A stretch of DNA of 32,080 nt from a bacterium (GTDB lineage: Bacteria; Planctomycetota; UBA1135; UBA2386), in contig JANSXC010000043.1 in NCBI GenBank assembly GCA_024743115.1, positions 1 through 32,080 on the forward strand, read 5' to 3'. A program made the position numbers and the translations under genes. Positions 17,358 through 25,021 of the stretch are shown here, in pieces; within the stretch, counting starts at the first letter, position 1; every line of letters starts with the position of its first letter. Under the pieces are notes generated by a model. That model did not search any database. It saw only the letters and a program-made list of their open reading frames with translations, and was not told the origin of the DNA.

Positions 17358-17960
17358 ATGAGCGAATCGAGCCTACCTCTTGTCACACAGGCCAAGGGCC
17401 AAAATCGCGCGGCGGCCGAAGCGCTGCTCGTGCGGCACCTGCCAGGGCTGCACGGCTGGGTCCGCCTGCGGATGGGTGCCCTGCTGCGGAAGCGCGAGAC
17501 CGAGGAGGATCTCGTGCAGTCGGTGGCACGCGAAGTGCTGGACGACCTGACCGAGTTCGAATGGCGCGGCGAGGCGGCGTTCCGCCACTGGCTCTACATG
17601 AAGGCGCAGCGCAAGCTCATCGACAAGGCCCGCCACACCGGCGCCGCACGCCGCAGCCCGGCGCGCGAGGAGTCGCTGCACGCGCGGTCCGCGGTGCTTT
17701 CGCTCGCTGGCGATCTGATCTCTCCGAGCGCCGCGGCGATCGGGCAGGAGGAAGTCGAACGGATCCAGGCGGCGTTCGAGGAGCTGCCGCCCGACTACCA
17801 GGACGCGATCAGCATGCAGCGTCTCTGCGGCCTCAACTTCCAGGAGATCGCCGAGCGCATGGGTCGCTCGCCCGGCGCCGTGCGCAACCTGGTCTATCGC
17901 GGACTGTCGCGGCTCGCACTGCGCATCGCCGAGCTACGCCGCGAATCCGCGGACGGCTGA
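17358..17960 (+). CDS. ECF-type RNA polymerase sigma factor (kinase-associated)
   Basis: The protein has 200 residues. Region 2 contains E-E-D-L-V-Q-S-V-A-R-E-V-L-D-D-L (~49-64) and F-R-H-W-L-Y-M-K-A-Q-R-K-L-I-D, matching sigma-70 region 2 of ECF factors. Region 4 has L-P-P-D-Y-Q-D-A-I-S-M-Q-R-L-C-G-L-N-F followed by an HTH, E-I-A-E-R-M-G-R-S-P-G-A-V-R-N-L-V-Y-R-G-L (~166-186). It closely resembles the sigma factor at 30191-30775 in layout, including Q-S-V-x-R-E-V and E-E-x-x-R-x-x-A-A-x-x-E-L-P. No anti-sigma gene is next to it. Its divergent neighbour is a Ser/Thr kinase, which fits ECF groups thought to be regulated by phosphorylation. Confidence 0.92.
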   Translation: MSESSLPLVTQAKGQNRAAAEALLVRHLPGLHGWVRLRMGALLRKRETEEDLVQSVAREVLDDLTEFEWRGEAAFRHWLYMKAQRKLIDKARHTGAARRSPAREESLHARSAVLSLAGDLISPSAAAIGQEEVERIQAAFEELPPDYQDAISMQRLCGLNFQEIAERMGRSPGAVRNLVYRGLSRLALRIAELRRESADG

Positions 17961-18137
17961 ACGCGCCGACGCCGCGGGCAGTCGATCCGCCGCCGCGCGA
18001 CTTGCGCCCCCGCCACACGGTGTGACCGGACCGCGTCGGGAATCTCCCTGAATCCGCGTCAACAGCGGGCTTTTGGCAACATCTCACCAGCTCGCACGCT
18101 GCTTCTTCCGTACGGTTGAACCTCGACGCGACGCCCC

Positions 18138-19976
18138 ATGCCCGAGCCCACCCCGACTTCGTTTGCCTTCGCCATTTTCTGCGCTCTCGGCCTCACCTCG
18201 GTGACGGCCCAGAGTCCGGCGTACCACGCCACGACCTGCGCGACTTCCGATCCCACGATCGCAACCGTGACGAGCGACACCGTCCTCGCGATCCCGGGCC
18301 TGTTCGACGACTTCGAGGCGGCCGGCGGCGGCCAGTTCGTCGAACTCAATGACGGCACCGCTCGCCTTACGGTGCGCGTGCGCAGCCGTTCGAGCCTGTT
18401 CTCGGCGTTCCTCGTCGACCTTGCGTTCGCAGGCCGGATCGCGCCCGGTCAGGCCAACCATCCCCCGGCGGGCTCGCCCACGAGCGGACTGCAACCGGCG
18501 GCCTACGTGCCGAGCGGCAGCATCGACCCCGCGACGTTCGTCTACTACACCCAGCTCACCGGCCGGCTCTACGGCACGAACGCGTACGACGGCGCGATCC
18601 TCGACGTGCAACTGCAGGGTCCGGCCGTGCAGCTGGGATTCGGCGCCAATGACCGAAACGACAACTTCGGACTGACCGCAAATCTGCAGCTGACGCTCGT
18701 GCAACCGCCGACCGGTCCGTTCGTCGCGCCCTCGGCCGCGACGCTGACCTGCGACCTGCCGACCACGGTCACCGATCGCGCCTCGCATCCCCAAATCGAC
18801 CCGACGCGCACCAACCTCGCGTTCGGACGCGCGCTCGACCTGCCCGGCGTCGGGAACGACTACGTCTTCGTGCCCGCCGGCGAGTTCGAGGAACGGGCGG
18901 ACGGCACCGCCGAACTCCGTGGCCGACTCTGTCGCGCGTCCCAGCTCGACGACGCGTGGGATCTGACGCTGACCGGCAGCAACCGGATCGATCCCGGCGA
19001 AGCGATGCACCCGCCGACAGGCAGTCCGGTGCTCGGCATGCTGCCGAGCGCGTACGCGGGCAACGGTGGCGTGATCGACCCGGCCGGCTGGCGCTACTAC
19101 GGCACCGTCACGGGCACGCTTTCCGGGGTCCTCGCGAACGCCGGTGGCCAGCTCGACCTGACCAACACGGGCGCGCTGCAGATCGGGGGCGGTGCCAACC
19201 AGACGAACGCATTCCACGGCGGCTACGGCACGTTCCAGGTGAGCGTCAGCTCGCAACCGACCAGCCGCACCGTCAGCCCCACGGGCACTGCCGAACTCTA
19301 CGTGCTCGCGGCGCGCCAGCCCGTCCTGCCGCTGCCGATCCTGACCTCGCCCAGTATGCCATACGCCCTGCCGACTCTCACCGACCAGGGGATCGTACTG
19401 CAGGGTGACAACATGGCATGGGTCGAGCTCGTCGCGGTCGGTCCGCACCTGGCCGGCCGCGGCGAGCCGCGTGACTTCCTGACAGGCTGGTTCGAGATCC
19501 TCGACAACCAGCACCTCCGGCTCCATCCGCGCCCGGGCCTGGCCCCCGCCGTCTACGATCTGCGCACGCTCAACGCCGCCGTGGCCAGCAACTTGGAGCA
19601 CATCACGCTGGCGGAGCCGACGGCACCGACCCTCGTTGCGGAACCGACAGCGGGGCCCGGAGAACTCGTGCACCTGCATCTCCACGACGGCCAGCCGAGC
19701 GGCCCCGTGATCGGCGCACTGGCGGCGAGCTTCTCGCCACTGCCGACCGTGTTCCCGGGCCTCGTGACGCTCGACATCGGCAACCAGGGCAGCCGCCTGT
19801 CGCTGATTCCGGTCGTCCTGCAGCCCGATCCGACGACCGGCATCGCACGCCTGGACGCCGGGCCGTACCCCGCGGGTTTTTCGGGCCTCAGCCTGCTCTA
19901 CCAGGCCGTTGTCATCGACGCCGTGAACTTTACGACCCCGTTACCCAAGTCGAATGTCTGGTCCGTAGGATTGTGA
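18138..19976 (+). CDS. Secreted protein with internally duplicated domain and IPT-like C-terminal part
   Basis: The protein has 612 residues. The signal peptide (~1-25) ends in S-V-T-A-Q. Two copies of a ~150-residue domain follow (~45-205 and ~225-385). Shared landmarks are A-G-x-x-x-x-x-x-x-D-G-T-A-x-L, R-I-x-P-G-x-A-x-H-P-P-x-G-S-P, S-G-x-I-D-P-A-x-x-x-Y-Y and a Gly/Asn-rich F-G or H-G-G-Y-G end. After a Pro-rich linker the C-terminal third (~400-612) is beta-rich. It ends in L-L-Y-Q-A-V-V-I-D and S-N-V-W-S-V, a pattern I associate with secreted planctomycete proteins. No catalytic motif is visible. A surface structural or binding role is likely, but the function is unknown. The preceding 177-base gap may carry its promoter, with no clear consensus. 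Confidence 0.8.
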   Translation: MPEPTPTSFAFAIFCALGLTSVTAQSPAYHATTCATSDPTIATVTSDTVLAIPGLFDDFEAAGGGQFVELNDGTARLTVRVRSRSSLFSAFLVDLAFAGRIAPGQANHPPAGSPTSGLQPAAYVPSGSIDPATFVYYTQLTGRLYGTNAYDGAILDVQLQGPAVQLGFGANDRNDNFGLTANLQLTLVQPPTGPFVAPSAATLTCDLPTTVTDRASHPQIDPTRTNLAFGRALDLPGVGNDYVFVPAGEFEERADGTAELRGRLCRASQLDDAWDLTLTGSNRIDPGEAMHPPTGSPVLGMLPSAYAGNGGVIDPAGWRYYGTVTGTLSGVLANAGGQLDLTNTGALQIGGGANQTNAFHGGYGTFQVSVSSQPTSRTVSPTGTAELYVLAARQPVLPLPILTSPSMPYALPTLTDQGIVLQGDNMAWVELVAVGPHLAGRGEPRDFLTGWFEILDNQHLRLHPRPGLAPAVYDLRTLNAAVASNLEHITLAEPTAPTLVAEPTAGPGELVHLHLHDGQPSGPVIGALAASFSPLPTVFPGLVTLDIGNQGSRLSLIPVVLQPDPTTGIARLDAGPYPAGFSGLSLLYQAVVIDAVNFTTPLPKSNVWSVGL

Positions 19977-19981
19977 GGTGA

Positions 19982-19999
19982 CGCGGTCGCCACACCGCG
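19982..19999 (+). terminator. Small hairpin after the secreted-protein gene
   Basis: Perfect 6-bp arms CGCGGT / ACCGCG enclose a six-base loop five bases after the stop codon. There is no T-run, so this is at best a weak or factor-dependent terminator. Confidence 0.25.
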
Positions 20000-20054
20000 C
20001 CGGGATCGCCGAACGCAGAGATCCCCAACACTCACCACAATCCACTCGTCTCTC

Positions 20055-21572
20055 GTGCCGCAACGCACTCGCCCCCCGTGCGCGTTCCGGCTGCACCCCC
20101 CCGATGCGAACGACACCGCCGTGCGTCGGGGTCGCAGTCTGCTATGGGTCTGCCTCGCCCTCTTCGCGGGGGTGCTCTGGTTCGGGCTGACGCCACACGA
20201 GGTCGGCACCTCGTGGCGCGAGTGCGACACGATGGCGATCGCACGGAACTTCCTCGTCGATGGCTTCGACCCGCTGCGCCCGCGCGTCGACTGGCGCGGC
20301 GACACCGACGGCGCGGTCGAGTGTGAGTTCCCGCTGCTCCAGCTGATGATCGCCACCACGATCGCGGTGTTCGGCGAAGTCGAGTGGCCTGCGCGCCTGC
20401 TGTCGCTGCTCGCGATCCTCGGCGCCGCGTTCGCCCTGCACCGTCTGCTCGAATGGCGCACGAGCCCCGGCGGCGCACTCGCGGGAACACTCGTGTTCCT
20501 CACGGGCGCGCAGGCCGTGCTGCTCGGCGGCCGCGTCCAGCCCGACGGCCTCAGCACCGCACTCGTGCTGGCCGGCGGCGTGGCGTTCCTGCGCTACCTC
20601 GGCAACGGTAGCCGGCTGTCGCTCTGGCTCGCGGTGGCCGCGGTGACGTTCGGCGTACTGCAGAAGGCCACGGCACTGCAGTTCGTCGGCCTGCTCGGGC
20701 TGTGGACCCTTGTGCTGGCACCACGGCGGCTGCGAGAACCCCGGCTGTGGCTCGGCTTCGCCCTGTGCCTCGGCACACTGGCCGCGTGGCTGTGGCACGG
20801 CGTCTGCCTGCACGACGAGACCGGTCTCACGTTCGGCATCATGAGCGCGGGCGAGACCAAGTTCCCAGGTCAAGCCCAGCTGCTCGATCGCCGAGTCTGG
20901 GCGAGCCTCGTGAAGACCACGATCGAACTCGGCTTCACACCGCTCGGCTGCCTCGGCCTCCTTGTCGTGATGCTGCGACGCCGACTGGACCTCGCCGATC
21001 TCGCGCTGCTCGCGACGGTCGGCGCCGGACTGGTAGGCTCGATGCGCTACAGCTCCGATCCGGGCGCCGGCCCGCACTACCATGTGTTCTCCGCAATCGC
21101 GGGCGCCTTCTTCGTCGCCCGCGCCTGGCCGCGCAGCAACCCGTGGTGGCTCTGGCTGCCGCTGCTCGGCGTCACGCTGTGGTCCGGCGCGCACTGGCTC
21201 GGCGCCGAACGTGCGAAACTCGAGCGCTGCACGGACAACGGCACCATCACACTCGCCCGCCGGATCCAGGACGAGTTCTCGGCCGACGACCTCGCGATCG
21301 TTCGCGGCCACCGCGAAGGCTACGATCCGTACTGGCGCCGCCGCACGAACTACGAGCAACCGACCCTGCTCTACCAGGCGCGGCGCCGCGGCTGGGTGTT
21401 GCCGCGCGACGGGTTCGAAGTCGACAAGCTCGCCGAGCTGCGGTCACGCGGCGCCCGCTTCGTCGTGAATCCCTTCCGCAAGGCCACCGAACCCGACGTC
21501 GAGGCCTGGCTGGCCGAGCACGGCGAGCTCGTGTTCGAGCACGGCAACAGTTCGGTCTACAGGCTCGAGTAG
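20055..21572 (+). CDS. Multi-pass membrane glycosyltransferase (GT-C / GT39-like)
   Basis: The protein has 505 residues from a GTG. A second GTG at 20121, just before the first membrane helix, is a possible alternative start. The first helix (~27-45) is followed by an acidic loop R-E-C-D-T-M-A-I-A-R-N-F, where the Asp occupies the position of the catalytic acidic residue of GT-C enzymes. Roughly ten hydrophobic helices follow (to ~385), then a soluble C-terminal domain (~390-505). The overall pattern is that of ArnT/PMT-like transferases, which move sugars from polyprenyl phosphates to lipids or proteins on the outer face of the cytoplasmic membrane. It follows the secreted protein by 78 bases; whether that protein is an acceptor is unknown. 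The donor cannot be predicted. Confidence 0.82.
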   Translation: MPQRTRPPCAFRLHPPDANDTAVRRGRSLLWVCLALFAGVLWFGLTPHEVGTSWRECDTMAIARNFLVDGFDPLRPRVDWRGDTDGAVECEFPLLQLMIATTIAVFGEVEWPARLLSLLAILGAAFALHRLLEWRTSPGGALAGTLVFLTGAQAVLLGGRVQPDGLSTALVLAGGVAFLRYLGNGSRLSLWLAVAAVTFGVLQKATALQFVGLLGLWTLVLAPRRLREPRLWLGFALCLGTLAAWLWHGVCLHDETGLTFGIMSAGETKFPGQAQLLDRRVWASLVKTTIELGFTPLGCLGLLVVMLRRRLDLADLALLATVGAGLVGSMRYSSDPGAGPHYHVFSAIAGAFFVARAWPRSNPWWLWLPLLGVTLWSGAHWLGAERAKLERCTDNGTITLARRIQDEFSADDLAIVRGHREGYDPYWRRRTNYEQPTLLYQARRRGWVLPRDGFEVDKLAELRSRGARFVVNPFRKATEPDVEAWLAEHGELVFEHGNSSVYRLE

Positions 21573-21622
21573 CCAAACCGCGACGGAATACGAACGCGCG
21601 ACCGGTCTACACGCCCGAGTAG
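21553..21622 (+). repeat. 20-bp near-identical direct repeat at a convergent gene junction
   Basis: CGGTCTACAGGCTCGAGTAG (21553-21572) recurs as CGGTCTACACGCCCGAGTAG (21603-21622), an 18/20 match exactly 50 bases apart. The first copy encodes the last codons of the glycosyltransferase. The second covers the last codons of the opposite gene. Confidence 0.6.
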
Positions 21623-23397
21623 GCGACCTCGAAGCGCAGGCGCTGCTCGCCCGCAGCCGCGTCGGCCCGTGCGGCCAGCATCTCGATCGGCACGCCGATC
21701 GAGTGTCCGAGTTCCGTGACGACTTCCCGGGCACGCGCGAGCGCTGCGGCCTCGGCGACGCCGAACGGGATCACGAGCTCGCAGCGGATCGTCAGGTCCC
21801 CACCGAGCACGTTCGCGTTCTGCACGAGCTCACGGGCGTGCTCGACGAACCGCCGATGATCGGCGCCGTAGCCGCGCGCGAGTTCGACGAACGACCAGTC
21901 CGCAGCCGTCACCGCGGCTGCGGCACGCTCACGATCGAGGTCTTCCGTCGCGCGCAACGCCGTCGCATCGACGGTCTCGACTCCGGGCAGCACGCGTGCG
22001 GCAACCCCAGCCGAGCGGCACCAATCGTGATCCGCAGTCCCGACCAGAACGACCTCACCCGCCGTGAACCGAACGGTCACGCCCGCCGGCGGTCGCAGCG
22101 CGGCTTGCAACCGTCGTTCGACGAACGGTTCGTGCAGCGCGTGATGCGGTCGCAACGCGTAGGCGACCTCGCGATCGAGCAGGTGGCCACTCGCAATCTC
22201 CTCGGGCGCGCGACTCAGCGGATCGCGTAAGCCCTGGACCACCCAGCGCGAGTCTTCGGCGTCGGTCCGCGTGATGACGTATCCCGGCTCACGTTCGAGG
22301 TCGGCGACGAACGCCGCGAACCGACTGCGCGCGGTGGACTCGTCCACCCAGCCGATCACCAGCCATGCGAGCAGCCAGAGCACGGCTCCGCAGATCACCC
22401 AGGGCACCAGCCGGCGGCGCGGTTTGCCGGACGTTGCCCGCCCTGGCAGCTCGGACTTGGTCAGACAGGCCTCGAGGTGCGGCAACACCGCCTCGAACGG
22501 CGCGATATCGCCATCGAAACGGGCCAGCATCGGACCGACCGAGGACTCGATGCGATCGAGCGCTTCGCGCAACTGCAGGCGGAGTTCAGCCGGTGGCTTG
22601 CCGCGCACGACGGCGGCGATCACGGCATGGGAACCCGACTCGACGCCGACCCGCAGATCGCCCACGGCGAAACTGGTGAGCGTGTCGCCGGTCGGCACCT
22701 CGAACGCGTCACGAACGAAGTCCTGGATCGCCGTCAGCATTGCCGCGATGAGATCGGGATCGCGCGCCATCACGTTCGGCGGCGACGCATGCGCCAACTG
22801 CACGCCGTCTTCGCGATGCACGAGGAAGACGTGCTCGACGCGGTAGAGCAACGTGTGCCGGAACACGACCTCCGCGAACTTCCGACCGGTGCGCCACGCT
22901 TCGAACCGCCATTGCACGCTGCGCCAAGACAGCCGTTCGTCGACGACGTTCTCGATCGACGACAGGAACCCCTGCAGCATCAGGCGCACCGAGTTGCGGA
23001 TCGCAGGCCCCATCGCGGGCGCGAGCGCGCGGCCGAACGCTGCACTGTCACGCTCGACGGTAAAGTGAACGCCGCGGCTGATGAGATGCCCCATCGCTTC
23101 GACGAACGCCGGATCGCGCGCGAGCGCCAGCCGCATCGCTTCGGCGAGTGTGCGGCTCTGCATCTCCGTGAACGCGCCGCGGTCGTCGAGCCGCTCGAGG
23201 GCGGCGCGTAGGCGATCACGATCGAGCCCGAGAATCAGCCGACACAGTTCTTCGATTTCGGCGTCCGACGGCGCGCCGACCGGCTCGGCGCCGCCCTGGG
23301 TCGAACGGTCACGAGCCGAACCACCCTGGGCCGAATCGCCGTGGGCCGAATCGCCGTGGGCCGAATCGCCGTGGGGGGGAACCACGGTATCCGCCAC
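21607..23397 (-). CDS. GTPase-linked membrane protein with BON-like and degenerate OmpA-like periplasmic regions
   Basis: The protein has 596 residues. The GTG shares one base with the upstream stop (TAGTG). An N-terminal H-G-D-S-A repeat (~9-25) precedes a helical cytoplasmic region (~44-300). That region includes A-P-A-M-G-P-A-I-R-N-S-V and the stretch F-A-E-V-V-F-R-H-T-L-L-Y-R-V-E-H-V-F-L-V (~174-193). It continues with H-R-E-D-G-V and A-M-L-T-A-I-Q-D-F-V-R-D-A-F. From family memory these belong to a widespread uncharacterised group of 'OmpA family' proteins found near Ras-like GTPases. A TM helix (~329-349) is followed by a periplasmic part with a BON-like segment (~425-480) and a C-terminal ~75 residues that fit an OmpA-type peptidoglycan-binding fold only poorly. 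It probably relays a signal between the GTPase side and the cell wall. Confidence 0.8.
   Translation of the reverse strand: MADTVVPPHGDSAHGDSAHGDSAQGGSARDRSTQGGAEPVGAPSDAEIEELCRLILGLDRDRLRAALERLDDRGAFTEMQSRTLAEAMRLALARDPAFVEAMGHLISRGVHFTVERDSAAFGRALAPAMGPAIRNSVRLMLQGFLSSIENVVDERLSWRSVQWRFEAWRTGRKFAEVVFRHTLLYRVEHVFLVHREDGVQLAHASPPNVMARDPDLIAAMLTAIQDFVRDAFEVPTGDTLTSFAVGDLRVGVESGSHAVIAAVVRGKPPAELRLQLREALDRIESSVGPMLARFDGDIAPFEAVLPHLEACLTKSELPGRATSGKPRRRLVPWVICGAVLWLLAWLVIGWVDESTARSRFAAFVADLEREPGYVITRTDAEDSRWVVQGLRDPLSRAPEEIASGHLLDREVAYALRPHHALHEPFVERRLQAALRPPAGVTVRFTAGEVVLVGTADHDWCRSAGVAARVLPGVETVDATALRATEDLDRERAAAAVTAADWSFVELARGYGADHRRFVEHARELVQNANVLGGDLTIRCELVIPFGVAEAAALARAREVVTELGHSIGVPIEMLAARADAAAGEQRLRFEVAYSGV
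23298..23372 (-). repeat. 15-bp tandem repeat encoding H-G-D-S-A
   Basis: Three perfect 15-base units (23328-23342, 23343-23357, 23358-23372; GGGCCGAATCGCCGT on the plus strand) encode repeated H-G-D-S-A at the N-terminus of the membrane protein. Two diverged units continue to about 23298. Length variation by slippage is likely. Confidence 0.85.
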
Positions 23398-23822
23398 TAA
23401 CTCGGGTCCTTCGCAGGCCGACCGAGTTGATCCGCGATCCCACCGAGCAGCGCAGCGAGCGCGTCGCGATCGAGCTTCTGCTCACGGAGGTCGCTGATGT
23501 GCTGCTGCAACTCTGCACGCAGGGCTTCTCGCTCGCGCTCAGTGACCGCAGTCACATCCGCCACGGCCGCACCGAGCCGCTGCTCGAACTCGACGCGCTG
23601 CTCTCGCAGCTGACTCGAGAGTTCGGCCAGGCCCTTGGCCTGGGCCTGCAATCGCTGCTCGAGGTCGCCGAGCTGCGAGGTCGTTCGCCGTTCGGACTCC
23701 CCGAACAGGATGTCTCGTACGCGACGCAGATCGGACGAAGCCGTCGACGTCGCGGGTGACGAATTGGCGGGGACAGAACCCGGTGTCGAATCCGGATCGG
23801 AACTGGGGTTGGAGCTGGTCAC
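23397..23822 (-). CDS. Coiled-coil protein of the GTPase cluster
   Basis: The protein has 141 residues from a GTG. The frame is open further upstream but would then run through the GTPase gene. A Ser/Pro/Asp-rich N-terminus (~1-30) leads to D-L-R-R-V-R-D-I-L-F-G-E (~32-43) and then a long Glu/Gln/Arg/Leu coiled coil (~45-115). It ends with a conserved-looking L-D-R-D-A-L-A-A-L-L segment (~117-126). There are no membrane helices or catalytic motifs. The I-L-F-G-E and D-R-x-A-L-A-A-L-L segments recall small proteins I associate with bacterial Ras-like GTPase loci. It lies 41 bases after the GTPase and overlaps the next start by one base, so it is likely an adaptor between GTPase and membrane protein. 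That role is inferred. Confidence 0.78.
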   Translation of the reverse strand: MTSSNPSSDPDSTPGSVPANSSPATSTASSDLRRVRDILFGESERRTTSQLGDLEQRLQAQAKGLAELSSQLREQRVEFEQRLGAAVADVTAVTEREREALRAELQQHISDLREQKLDRDALAALLGGIADQLGRPAKDPS

Positions 23823-23863
23823 GAGATAGGGCGAGGCGTGAACGAGACGTCCACGATACCGCG

Positions 23864-24364
23864 TCAGGCGTCGCGCAGCATGTCTCGTGCAAGTTCCTCG
23901 AACGCAGCTTGTACCTGGGACCCACTCAGCGCGCTCGTCTCGAGGACGCGGCGACCCGACGATCGCGCCGACACCAACGCGGCTTCCGTGACCTCCCAGT
24001 CCGCACGCAGGTCGGCCTTGTTGACCAGGAGCAAGCTCGGCAACGGGCCGAGCACTTCCTCGAGCTCGCGCCCCAGACGCAGCGCGATCTCCAACGTCTG
24101 AGCCCTCGTGCCGTCCGCGACGAGCAGCAGTCCGGCCGCACCCCGCACGTGCGAATGACGGATCTGATGGGCGCCGTCCTCCCCTTCGAGATCCCAGACG
24201 ACGAGCATCACGGTCTCGCCATCCACCTCGACCTCGCACTTGTCGATCTTGACACCGACCGTCGTGAGGTAACGGTCCGAGAAGATCCCGTTGACGAACC
24301 GCTGCACGAGGCTCGTCTTCCCCACGGCGTAAGCGCCGACGACGGCGATCTTCTTGCGAATCAT
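23864..24364 (-). CDS. Ras-like small GTPase (prokaryotic Rup/Rab-type)
   Basis: The protein has 166 residues and consists of a single G domain. G1 is G-A-Y-A-V-G-K-T-S (10-18), G2 Thr35 (T-T-V-G-V-K), G3 D-L-E-G-E (58-62), G4 N-K-A-D (115-118) and G5 T-S-A (143-145). All nucleotide-binding motifs are intact. Against Ras, positions 12 and 13 are Tyr and Ala instead of Gly, and the catalytic Gln61 position is Glu. Slow intrinsic hydrolysis or a dedicated activating protein is therefore plausible. No lipid-modification signal is seen at either end. It belongs to the bacterial Ras superfamily beyond MglA. No MglB/roadblock partner is next to it; its neighbours are a response regulator 22 bases upstream and the coiled-coil and membrane proteins downstream. 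Confidence 0.93.
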   Translation of the reverse strand: MIRKKIAVVGAYAVGKTSLVQRFVNGIFSDRYLTTVGVKIDKCEVEVDGETVMLVVWDLEGEDGAHQIRHSHVRGAAGLLLVADGTRAQTLEIALRLGRELEEVLGPLPSLLLVNKADLRADWEVTEAALVSARSSGRRVLETSALSGSQVQAAFEELARDMLRDA

Positions 24365-24386
24365 CGGAAGTGACAGGCCGACGTGA

Positions 24387-25016
24387 TCAGGAATCCAGCG
24401 ACGTGATGCCGTGCCGGATCGCGTACTTCGTGAGCTGCGCGATCGAGTGGATCCCGAGCCGCTTCATCAGGCGGTAGCGATGCGTCTCGATCGTCTTGAC
24501 GGTAACGAACAGCGCCTTGGCGATCTCCTTGGTCGACTTGCCTTCGGCCACGAGTTGCAGCACTTCCCGTTCCTTCTTGGTCAGGGTCACCGGGTCGACC
24601 GACGCGCCGTCGACCCGACCGATGAAGTCGCCCTCGATGACGTTCCCGAGATGCGTGCCGCCCTTGGCCACGACGTCGATCGCGTGCTCGAGTTCTTCGA
24701 ACGCACTCTCCTTGACGATGTAACCACGAGCCCCCGCATCGAGCATCCGCGTCACGTACGTGCGATCGGAGTGCATCGACAAAGCGACGACACCGGGCGC
24801 CGGCTTCTGCTTGACGATCTGCCGCGTCGCATCGACCCCGTTCATCCCCGGCATGCCGACATCCATCACGACGATGTCCGGTAGCAGCTCGGCGGCGAGC
24901 TTGACGGCCTCGTTGCCATCCTTGGCCTGCCCGACGATCTCGTGACCGGCCTGCTCGAGCAGACCGGCGAGGCCGTCGCGAATGATGTCATGATCGTCGA
25001 CCAGGAGTACCCGCAT
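24387..25016 (-). CDS. NarL/FixJ-type response regulator
   Basis: The protein has 209 residues. The receiver domain (1-~120) has the acidic pair Asp7/Asp8, phosphoacceptor Asp52 (V-V-M-D-V-G-M-P-G-M-N-G), Ser80 and Lys102 (I-V-K-E-S). A LuxR-type HTH occupies ~142-205, with L-T-K-K-E-R-E-V-L-Q-L-V-A-E-G-K-S-T-K-E-I-A and V-K-T-I-E-T-H-R-Y-R-L. It follows the histidine kinase by five bases, so the two form a standard cognate pair. As a DNA-binding regulator it probably controls transcription, perhaps of this operon. No target site could be assigned. Confidence 0.96.
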   Translation of the reverse strand: MRVLLVDDHDIIRDGLAGLLEQAGHEIVGQAKDGNEAVKLAAELLPDIVVMDVGMPGMNGVDATRQIVKQKPAPGVVALSMHSDRTYVTRMLDAGARGYIVKESAFEELEHAIDVVAKGGTHLGNVIEGDFIGRVDGASVDPVTLTKKEREVLQLVAEGKSTKEIAKALFVTVKTIETHRYRLMKRLGIHSIAQLTKYAIRHGITSLDS

Positions 25017-25021
25017 GTGAT

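Noticed and set aside
18015..18027. CACACGGTGTG inverted repeat downstream of the first ECF sigma gene
   Set aside because: Five-base arms with a one-base centre are too short for a terminator and have no T-run; chance is a sufficient explanation.
18038..18062. Possible ECF promoter (GGAATC ... CGTC) before the secreted-protein gene
   Set aside because: The spacing between the two elements is too short for a standard ECF promoter.
18084..19685. 533-codon open frame on the minus strand
   Set aside because: It is antisense to the duplicated-domain secreted protein, which has a signal peptide and internal homology.
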